From: RYN-230 sp963851025
Lineage (GTDB): Bacteria > Actinomycetota > Actinomycetes > Streptosporangiales > Streptosporangiaceae
Assembly: GCA_963851025.1 (NCBI GenBank)
Contig: CAWKOA010000010.1
Location: 186,001 to 250,000, forward strand
Direction of reading: 5' to 3'
Length of the DNA: 64,000 nt
Below the pieces are notes generated by a model. That model did not search any database and was not told where the DNA came from. It saw only the letters and a list, made by a program, of their open reading frames with translations. Position 1 is the first letter of the stretch. The number at the start of each line of letters is the position of its first letter. Shown here one piece after another: positions 55,652 through 63,341 of the stretch. The position numbers and the translations under genes are program-made.

Positions 55652-56032
55652 ATGGAGGGGCTGACGATCGGGAAATTCGCCGAGGCCGAAGGGGTCGGCG
55701 TCGAGACCGTGCGGTTCTACCAGCGGCGCGGCCTGCTGGCCCGGCCCGCGCGGGGCAGATCCGGATTCGCCGAGTACACCGACGACGACCGGTGGCGGCT
55801 CGCGTTCATCCGCCGGGCCCGGCGGCTCGGCTTCACCCTGGCCGAGATCGGCGACCTGCTCGGCCCGGCCGAGGCCCGGTCCACCGGGGAGATCGTCCGG
55901 GCTGCCGAGGCGAAGCTCGGCGTGATCTCCGGCCAGCTCGCCGAGCTCGCCCGGCTGCAGTGCCGGCTCCGCCGCCTGGTCCAGGTCTGCGCGCACGGCA
56001 GCAGCGCCGACTGCCTCGCCCTGCACGTTTGA
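55652..56032 (+). CDS. MerR-family regulator
   Basis: 126 residues, close in length and pattern to mercury-type MerR: LTIGKFAEAEGVGVETVRFY, the wing RRGLLARPARGRSGFAEYTD, then RRLGFTLAEIGDLLG and the dimer helix KLGVISGQLAELARL. Of the three mercury ligands, the position of Cys82 lacks Cys (ARSTGEIVRAAEA). Two C-terminal cysteines remain in VQVCAHGSSADCLAL, eight residues apart. It may sense another metal or thiol stress. It lies on its own mer-like operator and upstream of a thioredoxin gene. Confidence 0.9.
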   Translation: MEGLTIGKFAEAEGVGVETVRFYQRRGLLARPARGRSGFAEYTDDDRWRLAFIRRARRLGFTLAEIGDLLGPAEARSTGEIVRAAEAKLGVISGQLAELARLQCRLRRLVQVCAHGSSADCLALHV

Positions 56033-56085
56033 CCAGGGGCAGCTTGACCACGGGCAGCTTGACGAGGGGCAGCCGGGTGACGGGC
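56026..56085. repeat. Degenerate 15-base tandem repeat between merR and trx
   Basis: Four successive 15-base units, the clearest being AGCTTGACCACGGGC (56041-56055) and AGCTTGACGAGGGGC (56056-56070), then a weaker AGCCGGGTGACGGGC. The first unit overlaps the end of merR. It resembles in period, not sequence, the arrays at 38706 and 40366. Confidence 0.75.
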
Positions 56086-56140
56086 ACGACCAGCTCCCCG
56101 CCAGCGCCTGACCGGCGCGTCACGGAGAGGAATGCGACCA

Positions 56141-56463
56141 TGGGCATGGTCAGGACGGTGACCGACGACAGCTTCGAGGCCGACGTGCTGCGCAGCGCCA
56201 AGCCGGTGATGGTGGAGTACTGGGCGCAGTGGTGCGGCCCGTGCCGCCAGCTCGGGCCGGTGCTCGACGCCATCGCCGCCGAGCACGGCGAGGCGCTCGA
56301 CGTGGTGAAGATCAACGCGGACGAGAACCCGCAGGCCGTCGTGCGGTACGGCGTCATGCTGGTGCCCACCGTGGCCGTGTTCGCGGGCGGCGAGGTGGTC
56401 AGGCAGCTGACCGGGGCCCGGTCCAAGTCCGCGCTGCTGCGCGAGGTCGCCGACTTCCTCTAA
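56141..56463 (+). CDS. trxA: Thioredoxin
   Basis: 107 residues. The redox motif WAQWCGPCRQLGPVLDAIA, the buried Asp region VVKINADENP and the cis-Pro loop VMLVPTVAVFAGG are all canonical. It reduces protein disulfides in the cytoplasm. It is 108 bases downstream of merR on the same strand and probably shares its mer-like promoter, linking thiol repair to the signal sensed by the MerR protein. Two ATGs two codons apart are possible; the first is used. Confidence 0.94.
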
Positions 56464-56532
56464 GGCGTGTCTCGTGACACGCCTTCGGCGGCCCGGTTCT
56501 CCTGCTGCTGGTGAGAACGCCCGCCGCTGGGC

Positions 56533-57789
56533 ATGATCACCCTCGTGCCCTACTCCGCCCTTGCGCACCTCGAATGCTCCCGCTGCGGCACCCGGTACGA
56601 CGCCGGCCAGGTGCAGGGCACCTGCACCTGCGGGTCGCCGCTGCTGGCCCGCTACGACACGGACCGGGTCCGCGCGCAGCTGTCCCGCGACGACCTCGCG
56701 GGACGGCCACCCGACCTGTGGCGGTATCACGAGCTGCTGCCGGTCAGCGGCGCCAGCCGGGTCGTCAGCCTGGGGGAGGGCATGACCCCGCTGCTGGCCC
56801 TGCCCCGGCTGGGCCAGGCCCTCGGGGTGCCCCGGCTGTGGATGAAGGACGAGGGGCTGACCCCGACCGGTACCTTCAAGGCCCGCGGCGCGGCCGTGGG
56901 GGTGTCCCGGGCCGCCGAACTCGGCGTGACCGGCGTGGCCATGCCCACCAACGGCAACGCGGGCGCGGCCTGGGCGGCGTACGCCGCCCGCGCCGGGCTG
57001 CGCAGCCTCATCGTGATGCCCGCCGCCGCGCCCTCCATCACCCACGCCGAGTGCGCGGCGGCCGGCGCGGAGCTGTACCTGGTCGACGGGCTCATCGGGG
57101 ACGCGGGCGCGATGGTCGCCGCGGCCCTTCCCGGCCGTCCTGGCTACCAGGACGTCTCCACCCTCCGCGAGCCCTACCGGCTGGAGGGCAAGAAGACGAT
57201 GGGGTACGAGATCGCCGAGCAGCTCGGCTGGCGGCTGCCGGACGTGATCGTCTATCCGGCCGGCGGCGGGGTGGGCATCATCGGCATCCACAAGGCGCTG
57301 CGGGAACTGCGTGAGCTGGGCTGGGTCGACGGCCCGCTGCCCCGGCTGGTCGCGGTGCAGGCCGCCGGCTGCGCGCCGATCGTGGCCGCCTTCGCCAGCG
57401 GCGCCGCGCAGAGCCAGCCCTGGCCGGACGCCCGGACCGTCGCCTTCGGCATCACGGTGCCCAAGGCGCTCGGTGATTTCCTGGTCCTGCAGGCCGTGCG
57501 GGGCACCGGGGGGACCGCCGTGGCCGTGACCGACGAGGCGCTGCTCGCGGACCAGCGCGAGACCGCCCGGCTGGAAGGCAGCCTGATCTGCCCCGAGGGG
57601 GCCGCCTGCGTCACCGCCGTCCGGCAGCTCCGCGAGTCCGGCTGGCTGGCGGCCGGCGACGAGGTGGTCGTGCTGAACACCGGAACCGGGCTGAAGTACC
57701 CGGACCTGGTGGCCGTGGACCTGCCGGTACTCGCGCCCGGCGCGGCGCTCCCATGCCTGGCGGCGCAGCCGTTGCTGCACGCCGAGTGA
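56533..57789 (+). CDS. thrC: Threonine synthase
   Basis: 418-residue PLP enzyme converting O-phosphohomoserine to threonine. An N-terminal zinc-ribbon (LECSRCGTRYDAGQVQGTCT, then CGSPLLARYD) precedes the fold. The PLP lysine lies in LTPTGTFKARGAAVGVSRA, the phosphate-binding segment PTNGNAGAAWAAYAA and the glycine loop VYPAGGGVGIIGIHKAL. The zinc-ribbon form is typical of the class used by actinobacteria and archaea. It stands alone rather than in a hom-thrC-thrB operon. Confidence 0.92.
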   Translation: MITLVPYSALAHLECSRCGTRYDAGQVQGTCTCGSPLLARYDTDRVRAQLSRDDLAGRPPDLWRYHELLPVSGASRVVSLGEGMTPLLALPRLGQALGVPRLWMKDEGLTPTGTFKARGAAVGVSRAAELGVTGVAMPTNGNAGAAWAAYAARAGLRSLIVMPAAAPSITHAECAAAGAELYLVDGLIGDAGAMVAAALPGRPGYQDVSTLREPYRLEGKKTMGYEIAEQLGWRLPDVIVYPAGGGVGIIGIHKALRELRELGWVDGPLPRLVAVQAAGCAPIVAAFASGAAQSQPWPDARTVAFGITVPKALGDFLVLQAVRGTGGTAVAVTDEALLADQRETARLEGSLICPEGAACVTAVRQLRESGWLAAGDEVVVLNTGTGLKYPDLVAVDLPVLAPGAALPCLAAQPLLHAE

Positions 57790-57883
57790 GCACCCGGGCA
57801 GGAATCCGGCCGGGAGAGGTGTGTGCGGGCCGCTGCGGGGAAGCTGGCGGCCACGGGCCCTCGGCTACAGGAGGTTGTTTCCC

Positions 57884-58129
57884 ATGACCTACGGCGGCAG
57901 CGTCGCGCTGATCGTCATCGGCGCGATTTTGAGATTTGCCATCAGCTACTCGCCCGCGAATGTGAACCTGCAGCTCGTCGGCGTGATCCTGATGATCGCG
58001 GGTGTCATCGGCCTGATCGTCTCCCTGGTGTGGATGTTCGGGCGCAGGCGCCGGACCGTCACCACGACCAGGACCCCGAACGCGACCGAGGTCTACGAGG
58101 AGCGCCGCTACACCGAGCCGCCGCTCTAA
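57884..58129 (+). CDS. DUF6458-type small membrane protein
   Basis: 81 residues with two membrane helices: GSVALIVIGAILRFAISYS and VGVILMIAGVIGLIVSLVWM, then a basic cluster (FGRRRRTV) and an acidic tail. This matches the small DUF6458 family of actinobacteria; the role is unknown. AGGAGG lies upstream of the ATG, which excludes the longer open frame. Confidence 0.88.
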   Translation: MTYGGSVALIVIGAILRFAISYSPANVNLQLVGVILMIAGVIGLIVSLVWMFGRRRRTVTTTRTPNATEVYEERRYTEPPL

Positions 58130-58151
58130 CCCGGCAGGCCAGGCAGGCCGG

Positions 58152-58181
58152 GCCCCCGGGACGGATCATCGTCCCGGGGGC
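58152..58181 (+). terminator. Terminator hairpin after the DUF6458 gene
   Basis: GCCCCCGGGACG (58152-58163) and CGTCCCGGGGGC (58170-58181) form a perfect 12-bp stem with a GATCAT loop, about 20 bases after the stop codon. It is followed by CTTCAT rather than a long T run, as usual in GC-rich actinobacteria. Confidence 0.8.
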
Positions 58182-58277
58182 GCTTCATGTCAGCCACCGC
58201 CAGGTGGGTAGTCCCTGGTCACCGCGGGGTCGCAGCATAGAATCAAGATCCAGACGCGGCTTAGCCGGGGAGAGAGC

Positions 58278-59303
58278 ATGGCGCGTTCCATCTGGTCGGG
58301 GTTCCTGAGTTTCGGGCTGGTGAACGTCCCGGTGGGGCTGTACCCGGCCACCGCGGACCAGACGATCCACTTCAACCAGCTGCACAAGGACACGTCGCAC
58401 CGGATCCGGTACAAGAAGGTCGACGAGGTCACCGGGGACGAGGTCGCGACCCAGGACATCGTGAACGGCTTCCCGCTCGGCGGCGGCGAGTACGTCGTCG
58501 TCACCCGGGACGAGCTGAAGGAGGCCGCGCCGGGTAAGTCGGAGACCATCGAGATCAGCGACTTCGTGGACCTGGGCGAGATCGACCCGGTGCATTTCCG
58601 GCAGACCTACTACCTGGCCCCGCGCGGTAAGGGCGCGGACCGCGCCTACGCGCTGCTCCGGCAGGCCATGCACGAGACCGGCAAGATAGGCATCGCCACC
58701 ATGGTCCTGCGGGACAAGGAGCACCTGGTCGCCGTCCGTCCGGGCGACGACGTGCTGATCCTGGAGACCATGTACTTCGCCGACGAGATCCGCTCGCCCA
58801 GCGAGGAGCTGGAGACGCTGCCCAAGGAGGCGAGCTTCCAGGGCCGCGAGCTGGAGGTGGCCAAGAGGCTGGTCGAGTCGCTCACGGTGCCCTGGGCGCC
58901 CGGGGACTACCACAACACCTACCGGGCCCGGGTCGAGGAGCTGATCGAGCGCAAGCGCGAAGGCGAGGCGGTGGTGTTCGAGGCGGAACGGCCTAAGTCG
59001 AACGTCATCGACCTGATGGCCGCCCTGGAGGCGTCGGTCGCGGACATGAGCCCGGGCGGGGCCGGGGCGGGCGGCCGGGACAGCGGGGGCGCGCGCGGCC
59101 GCGGCGGGCCCGCGGCGGGCCGCGGCCGGTCCCCGGCCACCGGCGCCGGGCCGGATGACCTGGACGCACTGTCCAAGGCGGACCTGCTGGCCCGGGCCGC
59201 GGAGCTGGACATCCCCGGCCGCTCGAAGATGTCCAAGCCGGAGCTCATCAAGGCCATCCGGGCGGCCGGCCGGCCGAAACGGGGCGCGCGGAAGATTTCC
59301 TAG
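58278..59303 (+). CDS. ku: Ku homodimer DNA-end-binding protein
   Basis: 341 residues. The start ARSIWSGFLSFGLVNVPVGL, the ring core TIHFNQLHKDTSHRIRYKKV, and LAPRGKGADRAYALLRQAM are typical of bacterial Ku, which encircles broken DNA ends and recruits LigD for end joining. The C-terminal extension has a Gly/Arg-rich stretch, then a SAP/Rho-N-like helix pair (LSKADLLARAAELDIPGRSK, MSKPELIKAIRAA) and a basic tail, which can aid DNA binding. GGGGAGAG precedes the ATG. No ligD gene is in the window. Confidence 0.95.
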   Translation: MARSIWSGFLSFGLVNVPVGLYPATADQTIHFNQLHKDTSHRIRYKKVDEVTGDEVATQDIVNGFPLGGGEYVVVTRDELKEAAPGKSETIEISDFVDLGEIDPVHFRQTYYLAPRGKGADRAYALLRQAMHETGKIGIATMVLRDKEHLVAVRPGDDVLILETMYFADEIRSPSEELETLPKEASFQGRELEVAKRLVESLTVPWAPGDYHNTYRARVEELIERKREGEAVVFEAERPKSNVIDLMAALEASVADMSPGGAGAGGRDSGGARGRGGPAAGRGRSPATGAGPDDLDALSKADLLARAAELDIPGRSKMSKPELIKAIRAAGRPKRGARKIS

Positions 59304-59378
59304 GAATCCGCTCCCCGCCGGCCCGGCGGGCTGCGGCTGTCGGCCGGCGGTGATAGAGCTGACTCGGAAGGAGCCGTG

Positions 59379-59615
59379 ATGCCCGAGTCAGCCGTGATCA
59401 TCCGCGCCTGTGCGGAGTGCCAGGACGATCTGGAGCACTGCCACGGGACCGCGATCCTGCATCTGGACGGGGCCGCGGACTGCTCGGACGAGCCGGACTG
59501 CCGGCTCGGCGCCGAGCTGCACCTCTTCGTGATCTCCTGTGCCGAGGTGGACTGCCGCTGCGACGAGGCCGGTGGCCTGGCGGACCTGAGCGGGCAGCAG
59601 GCCGCCGCGTCCTGA
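59379..59615 (+). CDS. Small cysteine-rich protein
   Basis: 78 residues with eight cysteines: IIRACAECQDDLEHCHG, DCSDEPDCRLG, then ISCAEVDCRCDEAGG. Together with His residues these could make one or two zinc sites, but no named family is recognised. The second of two adjacent ATGs follows GGAAGGAGCC at a good distance, so it is preferred. It sits between Ku and the methyltransferase with its own ribosome site. Function unknown. Confidence 0.75.
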   Translation: MPESAVIIRACAECQDDLEHCHGTAILHLDGAADCSDEPDCRLGAELHLFVISCAEVDCRCDEAGGLADLSGQQAAAS

Positions 59616-59758
59616 CGGCCTGCCCCTCAGGGCCCCGCCCTGGCCGTAATAGTCTGGTCCGATCCATTCTGTGCTGGTTTGCATACAGTGAAAGAGCAGG
59701 GCTGTCGGCTGAGTGTCGCCGGGGCCAGCGGCCAGGGCAGGCCACGGAGAGGGGCGCG

Positions 59759-60592
59759 ATGCCGGCGCAGGACACGTCCGGGACCAGGGCGGGCCGCGGG
59801 ACCACGGCGCTCAGCCTGGATACCAGCGTGGCGCATCCGGCCCGGATCTGGGACTACTTCCTCGGCGGCAAGGACAACTTCGCCGCCGACCGGGCCGCGG
59901 CTCTGGACGTCCTTGAGGTCATGCCCGCCATGGCGATGGTGGCCCGGGCGGGCCGGGCGTTCCTGGCGTCCGCCGTGCATTACCTGGCCACCAGCGGCGG
60001 CATCAGCCAGTTCCTCGACATCGGGACCGGCCTGCCCACCGCGAACAACACCCACGAGGTGGCCCAGCGGGCCAACCAGCAGGCGCGGATCGTGTACGTG
60101 GACAACGACCCGATCGTGCTGGCCCACGCCCGCGCCCTGCTGACCAGCGGGCCCGGCGGCCGGACCGCCTACGTCGACGCCGACATCCGGGACACCGGCC
60201 AGATCCTGGGCGAGGCGGCCCGGACCCTGGACTTCAGCCAGCCGGTCGCGCTGATGCTGCTCGCCGTCCTGCACTTCGTGCCCGACGCGGAGGGCCCGTA
60301 CGCGATTACCGCCCGGCTGCTGGAGGCCCTGCCTCCCGGCAGTTTCCTGGTCGTGTCCCACGCGGCCGCCGACATCGAGACCGGGATGGTCGCGGCCGGG
60401 ACCGAGCGCTACAACCAGCGGTCCGCGGTCCCGATCACGCCCCGGACCCGGGCCCAGGTGGCCCGGTTCTTCGACGGCATGCAGGTCGTGGACCCTGGCG
60501 TGGTGCCGCTCGGGCACTGGCATCCGGGCCCGCTCCAGCAGTTCGACGCGCCCGGCCTGCCCACCTACTGCGCGGTGGGCCGCAAGCCCTAG
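59759..60592 (+). CDS. DUF574 SAM-dependent methyltransferase
   Basis: 277 residues. The opening DTSVAHPARIWDYFLGGKDN is the hallmark of the DUF574 (S-adenosyl methyltransferase) family, abundant in actinobacteria. The SAM-binding motif is FLDIGTGLPTANNTHEVAQ, with an acidic end to strand two in IVYVDNDPIVLAHARALL. The substrate is unknown; relatives are often near secondary-metabolism or conservon genes. I chose the ATG for MPAQDTSG because upstream in-frame sequence is Arg/Pro-rich and not conserved. Confidence 0.93.
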   Translation: MPAQDTSGTRAGRGTTALSLDTSVAHPARIWDYFLGGKDNFAADRAAALDVLEVMPAMAMVARAGRAFLASAVHYLATSGGISQFLDIGTGLPTANNTHEVAQRANQQARIVYVDNDPIVLAHARALLTSGPGGRTAYVDADIRDTGQILGEAARTLDFSQPVALMLLAVLHFVPDAEGPYAITARLLEALPPGSFLVVSHAAADIETGMVAAGTERYNQRSAVPITPRTRAQVARFFDGMQVVDPGVVPLGHWHPGPLQQFDAPGLPTYCAVGRKP

Positions 60593-60634
60593 CCCCGGCT
60601 CAGGTCCTGGCCCGGGCTCAAGTCCTGGCCCGGG

Positions 60635-61624
60635 CTAGGGCACCGCGGAGGCCTGCGGGGTGGGCGCCGCCGTGTGGTGGCCCTGGAACAGGATCGACGC
60701 GATCTGGGTCAGCTTGTTGCTGCCGTACTTGAACCCGGCGTCCCCCACGCCGCCGAAGCCCTCCAGGTTGTACATGATCGCCATGGTGTAGTCCTGGCCC
60801 GGCCCGGCGAACCCGACGGTGTTGGTGATCCACAGGTTGCCGTCCTGCTCCCATCCGTCCTTGTTGCCCGGGTGGTTCTCCGGGCCCGCACCCCACACGC
60901 CCCACTGCTGGTCGAGCGCGCTCACGTGCTGGAGCCGGTAGACCAGGTAATCGCGGACGCTGGCCGGGGTCTGCTTGAGCACGTAATTGATCAGGTTGTC
61001 CAGGTCCTGGGCCGTGCAGTACATGAAGCCCCAGTTGGGCACCGACGAGGTGAACCGGGCGTCGTTCATCCCGAACGCCCGGATCCGGTTCAGGAAGCTG
61101 CCGTCCTCGTACTTGTCCCACAGGTAGTTGGCGTCGTCGTCATTGCTGGTGTACAGCGCCTGGAACATGGCCTCCCGGTCGGCGCTGGTCAGCGAGATGC
61201 TGCCCGCGTCGCTGCGCAGCAGGATGTCCGTCATCATGGCCAGCTTCATCGTGGACGCCGCCGGGTACGCGACGTCAGCGTTGGCGTTCTGCCAGGTGGC
61301 GCCGTTCTTCCGGTTGTAGATCACGATGCCGATGGAGCCGGGCAGATGCCGCATGTACCGGCGGATCTCCTTGATCCGGTTCCGCATCGTGCAGGGGAAG
61401 CCGGGCGCGTTCCGGGCGCAGACCCTGGGCGTGGGCGTCGGGCTCGGGCTTGGCGACGGGGTCGCCGGGGAGCCGGACGCGCTGCCCGTGGGCAGCGCCG
61501 CCGAACGCTGGCTTGCGGGCGTGAACATACTGCAGCCCGACACGGCCAGAATGACGAAAAGTGAGCACGACACTACAGGGAGCCACGCGCGACGGCGTGG
61601 CGTCCGGGCCGCCGACGAATGCAT
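60635..61624 (-). CDS. Beta-lactamase-like serine hydrolase lipoprotein
   Basis: 329 residues. The N-terminus is a lipoprotein signal (WLPVVSCSLFVILAVSGCSM, Cys at the lipobox), followed by a Ser/Pro/Thr linker. The catalytic domain has the class A-like SxxK motif in PAASTMKLAMM and SND in YTSNDDDANYLW. The third motif region may be NKDGWEQDGN (KxG). It could be a beta-lactamase or a peptidoglycan-active serine enzyme on the outer membrane face. The 3' flank carries a short CAGGTCCTGGCCCGGGCT direct duplication near 60600. Confidence 0.85.
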   Translation of the reverse strand: MHSSAARTPRRRAWLPVVSCSLFVILAVSGCSMFTPASQRSAALPTGSASGSPATPSPSPSPTPTPRVCARNAPGFPCTMRNRIKEIRRYMRHLPGSIGIVIYNRKNGATWQNANADVAYPAASTMKLAMMTDILLRSDAGSISLTSADREAMFQALYTSNDDDANYLWDKYEDGSFLNRIRAFGMNDARFTSSVPNWGFMYCTAQDLDNLINYVLKQTPASVRDYLVYRLQHVSALDQQWGVWGAGPENHPGNKDGWEQDGNLWITNTVGFAGPGQDYTMAIMYNLEGFGGVGDAGFKYGSNKLTQIASILFQGHHTAAPTPQASAVP

Positions 61625-61712
61625 GCCCGACAGGATACGAGCGCCGCCGGCGTGCCGGGCCGTTCGGCGGCCTCTCGGGCGCGCCTGTTGTGAATTCTTG
61701 ACGCGGCGCCGC

Positions 61713-63152
61713 TCAGGCCGGATGCTCCTGCTGGTCGCCCGCCCACTCGGTGTGGAATGTGCCCGGCTTGTCCACCCGGTGGTAGGTGTGCGCGCCGAAG
61801 TTGTCCCGCAGGGCCTGGATCAGCGCGGCGGGCAGCCGGTCCCGGCGCAGGCCGTCGTAGTAGGCCAGCGAGGAGGAGAACGCCGGGGACGGGATGCCGG
61901 CCGTCGCGGCCTGCGCCACCACCCGCCGCCAGCTGTCCACCCCGTCCCGCACCGCCGCGGCGAAGTACGGCGCGACCAGCAGGCTGGGCAGCCCGGGGTT
62001 CTCGTCGTAGGCCTCCCGGATCCGGTTCAGGAACCGGGCCCGGATGATGCAGCCGCCGCGCCAGATCGTCGCCATGGCGCCCCGGTCGATGCCCCAGCCG
62101 TACTCGTCGCTGCCCGCGGCGATGTGGTCGAAGCCCTGGGCGTAGGCGACCACCTTGGAGGCGTACAGCGCCCGGCGGACGTCCTCGACGAATGCGTCCC
62201 GGTCACCGATCTGCGGCGATATCCCGGTGCCGAACGCTTCGCGGGCGGCCTCGCGCTGGTCCGCGTGGCCGGACAGGGCCCGGGCGAAGGTGGCCTCGGC
62301 GATGCCGGTGATCGGGATGCCCAGGTCGAGCGCGCTCTGCACCGTCCACCGGCCGGTGCCCTTCTGCTCGGCCTGGTCGAGCACGATGTCCACGAACGGC
62401 TGCCCGGTCTCCGGGTCCGCGTGCGCGAGCACCTGGGCGGTGATCTGGATCAGGAACGAGTCCAGGTCCCCCTCGTTCCAGGTGCGGAAGATGCCGGCGA
62501 TCTCGGGCGGCGAGGCCCCCAGGCCGGACCGCAGCAGATCGTAGGCCTCGGCGATGAGCTGCATGTCCGCGTACTCGATGCCGTTGTGCACCATCTTGAC
62601 GAAGTGGCCGGCGCCGTCCGGGCCCACGTGCGTGCAGCACGGCGTGCCGTCCACCTGGGCGGCGATCGACTCGAAGATCGGGCCCAGCTTCTCGTAGGAC
62701 TCCGGTGACCCGCCCGGCATGATGCTGGGGCCGAGCAGCGCTCCCTCCTCGCCGCCGGACACGCCGCACCCGACGAAGTGCAGGCCGTGGTCGCGCAGCG
62801 CCGCCTCGCGCCGCCGGGTGTCCATGAAGTGCGCGTTGCCGCAGTCGATGACGATGTCCCCGTCGTCCAGCAGCGGGACCAGCTCGTCGATCACGGCGTC
62901 GGTGGGTGCGCCCGCCTTGACCATGATGATGATCGCCCGCGGCCGGCTGAGGCTGGCCACGAACTCCGGCATCGACTCGGCCGGCACGAACGTGCCCTCG
63001 TCGCCATGCTCCTTGACCAGGCTGTGCGTCCGCTCCGGCGAGCGGTTGTGCAACGCCACCGCGTAACCGTGGCGGGCCAGGTTCCGGGCCAGGTTGCGGC
63101 CCATCACCGCCAGGCCCGTCACGCCGATATCTGCGCTGCCCTGCTGAGTCAT
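61713..63152 (-). CDS. gnd: 6-phosphogluconate dehydrogenase (decarboxylating)
   Basis: 479 residues, full length for the long NADP-type enzyme of the oxidative pentose phosphate pathway. The Rossmann motif GVTGLAVMGRNLARNLARHG, the substrate signature VGCGVSGGEEGALLGPSIMP, and HVGPDGAGHFVKMVHNGIEY with the catalytic Lys are all present, as is the C-terminal WAGDQQEHPA. I chose the ATG for MTQQGSADIG with GAGGAG upstream. It yields ribulose-5-phosphate, CO2 and NADPH. Monocistronic and divergent from the thioesterase. Confidence 0.96.
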   Translation of the reverse strand: MTQQGSADIGVTGLAVMGRNLARNLARHGYAVALHNRSPERTHSLVKEHGDEGTFVPAESMPEFVASLSRPRAIIIMVKAGAPTDAVIDELVPLLDDGDIVIDCGNAHFMDTRRREAALRDHGLHFVGCGVSGGEEGALLGPSIMPGGSPESYEKLGPIFESIAAQVDGTPCCTHVGPDGAGHFVKMVHNGIEYADMQLIAEAYDLLRSGLGASPPEIAGIFRTWNEGDLDSFLIQITAQVLAHADPETGQPFVDIVLDQAEQKGTGRWTVQSALDLGIPITGIAEATFARALSGHADQREAAREAFGTGISPQIGDRDAFVEDVRRALYASKVVAYAQGFDHIAAGSDEYGWGIDRGAMATIWRGGCIIRARFLNRIREAYDENPGLPSLLVAPYFAAAVRDGVDSWRRVVAQAATAGIPSPAFSSSLAYYDGLRRDRLPAALIQALRDNFGAHTYHRVDKPGTFHTEWAGDQQEHPA

Positions 63153-63341
63153 GCGTGGCTCCTCGGAGATTCTCGTCGTCCATTCGCGAGGGTAGTCCGT
63201 CACCGCCCCCGGGCGGCCCGCCGTCCCCGGGCCGTAAGGTCCGGGCGGCAGGGTCCGGGCCGTGGGTCCGGGCTGCGCTGCGCGGCGGCACCGGCAGGGT
63301 CCGGTGCGGGCGCCACCCCGGCGTCAGCGACAATGCCAGGG

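Noticed and set aside
58278..59303. Complete NHEJ operon with ligD
   Set aside because: No ligase, polymerase or nuclease domain is encoded in the flanking genes.
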